A stretch of DNA of 64,000 nt from Nelumbo lutea (Eukaryota; Streptophyta; Magnoliopsida; Proteales; Nelumbonaceae). The DNA is taken from the NCBI GenBank assembly GCA_022828595.1, contig JAKGHH010000001.1, forward strand, positions 116,262,999 to 116,326,998, given 5' to 3'. The stretch's first letter is position 1; each line of letters begins with the position of its first letter. The notes under the pieces were generated by a model, which had not been told where the DNA came from, searched no databases, and saw nothing but the letters and a program-made list of their open reading frames with translations. Below, piece by piece: positions 60,340 to 64,000 of the stretch. The position numbers and the translations under genes are program-made.

Positions 60340-61683
60340 TAAGGGGCAGCCCCAGCTCTACATTGCCTAAGAAATGAAATCTCATTTTTGCATACAACCG
60401 ATGAGCACAACCCACACTCACCCATTCGAACTCTAACAGCTAAGGTGTCTAGGCACCACACACACCCATCATTGCACACACCTTCACATGATGGCAACGC
60501 CGAGCCGAGCTAGTATGACTAACAGACCCGGGTGACCTTAAACGGTCGAGGCCCACGCAGGAATAATGCCCTTGCCTAAGGGGCAAGAGGACAACTATCG
60601 AACTCTACACACCCAACTGACAGATCGTTAGAATAAAGCCAATCGAGGAACATGGCTAGCCTAGAAAGAGCATAAGGCTCCCTGAGACCAGGTGCCACCA
60701 AGCTTTCCAAAGGTATCGAGAGCTCGAAAAAACCTCGATCAAGGAATGAAGACTACACTGTAGAAAACCGAAATACCAACTGAGGACTACTTCTCGTCGA
60801 ATTCTAAGGAGCAAACTCTTTGCAAATGACAAAGTGAAATGGCTCTTCACCCCCCCCCCCCTTTTTAAAGGGCAACCAATGGCCCAGATCAAGTCAGATC
60901 AATGGGACCGATCGATGCCACCCTCCGCATGCACGTCACTTCGGGAAACGAAACGACGCATCCGTCTACTCGTCTCGAGAACGGGATGAGCATTTGGCCG
61001 ATTCACCTAATAAATTGGCTTCATCCCAAGCCACTCAACTTGGAAAAGAAAAATTAATCGACAAGTTAAAGTTCCTCAGCTAAGGACCACAGAGCTCTTC
61101 CACATCAAACCGCGGCCGAGCACTACACTCCTCGACTTCAGAACTAGGGTAGTGGTGTTTGGGTTATGGTTGAGCTAGCCAAGGATTCCATGTGGCAGCC
61201 TCCGTGGCCACCTTATTTCTCTAGCCACGTCAGCACCACACGAGATAGATAAGCGTGACCAAGGAGTGTCCCGCACGGACTAGGAAGCTAACCCCGCCAA
61301 GGAAGAGGAATCATCCTGAAAACCTCGACAAGCAACCTCAACCCAACAACCCTGAAAGCCTCATCTGAGTAGAACATGGACCTCTAGTTACAAATAGGTA
61401 ATCTCCGCTCAAGGTAAGGGACTTTTGGACTTTAATACCTTTGGTTTACCTCTTCTACTCAGACCAACACTATTCTTACTTGCTCGGCCTAACCACCTAC
61501 CCTTCCATTTGATTGACTTGAGAATCGAAGTACCTACTCGGGAATAACTCCTCAGGCCTCTGACCTTCCTTCTTGGTTACAGATTCCAGTGCGTGGCTTC
61601 ATTCTTCCACCTCGGCCTCATCCGGTTAGCAGGATTATCTAACTACATTCTCGGTTTGAAACACCTCGGATTGGACTGCATCA
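60340..61683 (+). other. Untranslated 3' region and LTR of the degenerate Tat copy
   Basis: GC-rich compared with its surroundings. No antisense gene comparable to 2174-4064 is visible; only a short unrelated frame occurs at 60656-60892. The LTR occupies the right part. Confidence 0.5.
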
Positions 61684-62005
61684 ATAAGTATTTTTAGTTA
61701 TTTTCCATAATATATAATATATAACACTACAATTTTATTAAGGGGATGTTTGGCAACAATGCCGATTTTCTAAAAATGACTGACATGTTGAAGCTACACT
61801 AGTGTGAGAGGAATCGATGCTAAAATTTCTGCTTAGTTGGCCGATTTTGGTAATTTTCAAGAAATCAGCCAAAAATCAATTTTTGAAATTGGCCATTTTT
61901 TTCAAGGATCACCATTTTTTGAAACTGGCCCTTTTTCAAGGATCGTCATTTTTGGTAATTTCCTAACTTCTAGTTGGCTCTGATTTCTTGAAGATAACAT
62001 GACAT

Positions 62006-62256
62006 CAATGTTTTTGAACCGTCATTGACCTAGACGGTTGGACCGTTTGGCTTGGAAACCATCCAAGCAACCAGTTCCGTTCACCCCTAACCCGTTCTTG
62101 GGTAAAAAACCGTTGATTTTTCAGAAAAGCACTGACTCGGGTGGTCGAACCGTCGACTTGTTTGACCTAGACAGTGGTTCATAGTATAAAGATGCAAGAG
62201 AGAAACACACGAACTCAGATCTGAGTTCGTGTTTCATGTCTGAGATCTGTGGAAGA

Positions 62257-62305
<49 letters not shown>

Positions 62306-62637
62306 AGAAGAAGAAGAACTCAGATCTTAGAGAACTCAGACCTACTATTGCCGCTGCTTCGCCGTCGTCGTTGTCATTATCATTGCTGGTGACATCAAAC
62401 CATCCTCCCCCTCTTCGTTCTTCTTCCCTCTTTCCTTTCCTTTCTCTTCTTTTTCTTCTTTCTTTTTTCTTTCTCAACCAACATCTCTTCTCCACTCCAG
62501 TTCTCCTTTCATATAAAATATTTTCCCTAACCCTAATATACAAACCACCCAAACCATTAGATCCGGACGATCGAACTGTTGACCCGGAAACCGGTACCTA
62601 GAACGGTTCCATTTCCGGGTCGGTTTCTAAAACTTTG
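62006..62637. mobile_element. hAT-like element nested in the Tourist-like element
   Basis: The left end CAATGTTTTTGAACCG and the right end, read inverted as CAAAGTTTTAGAAACCG, match. Flanks CATGACAT (61998-62005) and CATGGCAT (62638-62645) agree at 7 of 8. It contains a (GA)n microsatellite (about 62252-62300) and CT-rich sequence but no transposase. Confidence 0.65.
62252..62300 (+). repeat. (GA)n microsatellite
   Basis: More than 20 GA units followed by GAA units. It causes Arg-Glu runs in open frames that are not genes. Confidence 0.85.
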
Positions 62638-63125
62638 CATGGCATACGATGTGACACTGAATATTATATTAACTTTAATGTAAAAATAATTAGTCCTTAA
62701 GAATTAGTACCAAATATACTCAAAACCAATTTTTTTCAAAAGTCGAATTATATGACATAAATGATACTAAATAACAAAATTTATCGATTATTGAAAATTT
62801 ATGGATTTTAAAAATCACTGATTTTGAAAAATCAATAAAGAAGAATCAGCATTGATGCCAACCATCACCTAAAGTACTGTATGCAATAAATTCTAGTTTG
62901 GTTAGAGATGTAAATATCAATACCAAAGAGGGAATAAAAATGTAATTCTAGGTGTACTAAGAGGGAAAAAAATAGCATTCTCATGCTCCAAACTATAAAT
63001 TACCGAAAGAAAGAAACAAGAAAAACATTAACCGGCTTCAGTTGAGGATTGATAAGAGGATATAATTTTAATTTCATTTTCAGTTTTTTTTTCTTTTAGG
63101 TTATGTTTGTTTTTTCTTCTTATCG

Positions 63126-63553
63126 GTGGGTGTTTGGCATCGATGCTGTTTTCTGGGAAAATGGCATTATGTATGCACCACATTAGAAAAAGCGGTTAGA
63201 AAACAATCTCTTATTTAGCACCATTTTTGCATAAAAAACATTGCTTCAGACCACACCTTGGATATCGGGAAAGTGTGGTCTGAAGTAACACCAAATTTGA
63301 TATGTTCTCAGAAAACAACTCTTTCCTACAAACAGTGCAATGATGTGATATCATGTTGGATATTGGATAATATGGCCAATACTGAAAACGGTTCTACAAC
63401 GCTAGTACTAAACAAAACCAGTGTTGTTTTCCCATAGAAAGAGCTTATGTGACAGCACCTCTTCCAAATAAAAAATAAACACACACATCCCAAGCACCGT
63501 TTTTATGAGAAAACAGTGTGGTATTACCAGCACTGATGCCAAACACCTACTTG
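63126..63553. mobile_element. MITE related to the Tourist-like element at 61742
   Basis: The left side GGGTGTTTGGCATCGATGCT and the right side, read inverted as AGGTGTTTGGCATCAGTGCT, are inverted repeats. The flanks do not give a clear TAA. Internal sequence resembles 56900-57140, so at least three relatives occur in the window. Confidence 0.5.
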
Positions 63554-63565
63554 GTTAACCGATTA

Positions 63566-63654
63566 GGTTATGTTTGGTTTGACAGAAAATAAGAGGGCAA
63601 GTCTAAAAACTTCCCTCAACTTTCTATTTCTCTCTTATCAATCCAAACATAGCC
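63566..63654. mobile_element. Tourist-like MITE with TTA duplication
   Basis: TTA at 63563-63565 and 63655-63657. The left end GGTTATGTTTGG and the right end, read inverted as GGCTATGTTTGG, agree at 11 of 12. 89 bp. Confidence 0.75.
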
Positions 63655-63657
63655 TTA

Positions 63658-64000
63658 AACTTTCTTATGCGACATTGTTTCATTAGATGACAGATGAAAC
63701 GATGGATAAAGCAGCAGTACTGCAGTCATGGTTTTCAAAATCGGTTTTGGTTTTCCCCAAAATCAGATTTTCTTAAAAAACTATTGATTTTAGTTAACAA
63801 ACTGAAAGGATGAGAGATCCATCGTATGGACGCCCAAATCTTGCGAAATAAAGGGGCGAATTTCAAAAAAATTTCTCTCCCTTTCAACTGGGAATCGCAT
63901 TCCCTATTTAGAAAATCATATTTTCAAGGATCAATCTTGAACCATAAACTGAACCAGATCTTAACCAAAAGGAGTAGGAGATGATTATACCTGATACGGA
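63658..64000. other. Window end, no gene recognised
   Basis: A half copy of the GGTTTT family starts near 63727. No MATE exon is visible here. Confidence 0.5.

Larger units (their letters stand above)
58615..61683 (+). mobile_element. Degenerate Tat-lineage Ty3/gypsy fragment
   Basis: It begins mid-pol with FLADFLAECTF (same motif as base 100 of the window). Decayed second RNase H (NDSLLVVNQVTGQFE), integrase finger and core (LVRKCNRCQRHS-like, VDYFKKWVEAKPL, LITDNSS) and a C-terminal tail to 60339 (YYDSKVQRRDF, GEGKLRPNWESLNRV) follow. U5 motif TGACTTGAGAATCGAAG lies at 61514-61530 and the likely LTR end TGCATCA at 61683. The LTR start is not resolved. Many stops; older than the copy at 1-5566. 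Confidence 0.8.
61742..62870. mobile_element. Tourist-like element carrying a nested hAT-like element
   Basis: TAA at 61739-61741 and 62871-62873. The left end GGGGATGTTTGGCAACAATG and the right end, read inverted as GGTGATGGTTGGCATCAATG, agree. About half of the 1129 bp is a later insertion (62006-62637). Confidence 0.7.

Noticed and set aside
62236..62601. Open frame with a long Arg-Glu run
   Set aside because: Caused by the (GA)n microsatellite inside a MITE; composition only.

Overview
The window is nuclear DNA from a flowering plant. It has spliced host genes with U2-type GT-AG introns, plant LTR retrotransposons of both superfamilies primed by initiator-methionine tRNA, LINE tails, and Tourist-like and hAT-like MITEs. 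I cannot name the species. A 100-base N block at 50354-50453 marks a scaffold gap of unknown true size.

Layout. 1-5566 is the 3' half of a Ty3/gypsy element of the Tat lineage on the + strand: RNase H, integrase, then a spliced gene on the opposite strand with its own TATA box, then the 3' LTR. 5567-12840 is intergenic and holds decayed MITEs. 12840-15981 is a NUP50-type nucleoporin gene (+). 19891-44632 (-) is one 25-kb host gene of 13 coding exons, an AGD14-like ArfGAP. Its 5' UTR exon lies near 44943-45180. Two of its introns are swollen by transposons. Intron 6 (8.8 kb) holds a Ty1/copia element with a 799-bp internal tandem duplication. Intron 1 (11.1 kb) holds a LINE tail into which a 5.2-kb chromodomain Ty3/gypsy element has inserted, with a perfect 5-bp target duplication. 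45200-57600 is repeat-rich and includes a second, gap-truncated copia element. 57627-58510 (-) is the 3' end of a MATE-type transporter gene, cut off upstream by a degenerate second Tat element (58615-61683). The rest is nested MITEs.

The host genes are not an operon. NUP50 and the ArfGAP converge tail to tail about 3.9 kb apart. Both encode FG/NPF-type low-complexity proteins linked by family knowledge to nuclear pore or vesicle traffic, but a functional connection is only speculative.

A strong cross-cutting signal is that nearly every frameshift I could localise in host exons, in the young chromovirus and in the Tat antisense gene is a one-base change in a short homopolymer. Exon lengths add up exactly once these are allowed for. 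I therefore read most frameshifts as base-calling errors and treat the host genes as probably intact. One in-frame stop in the ArfGAP gene is the main exception.
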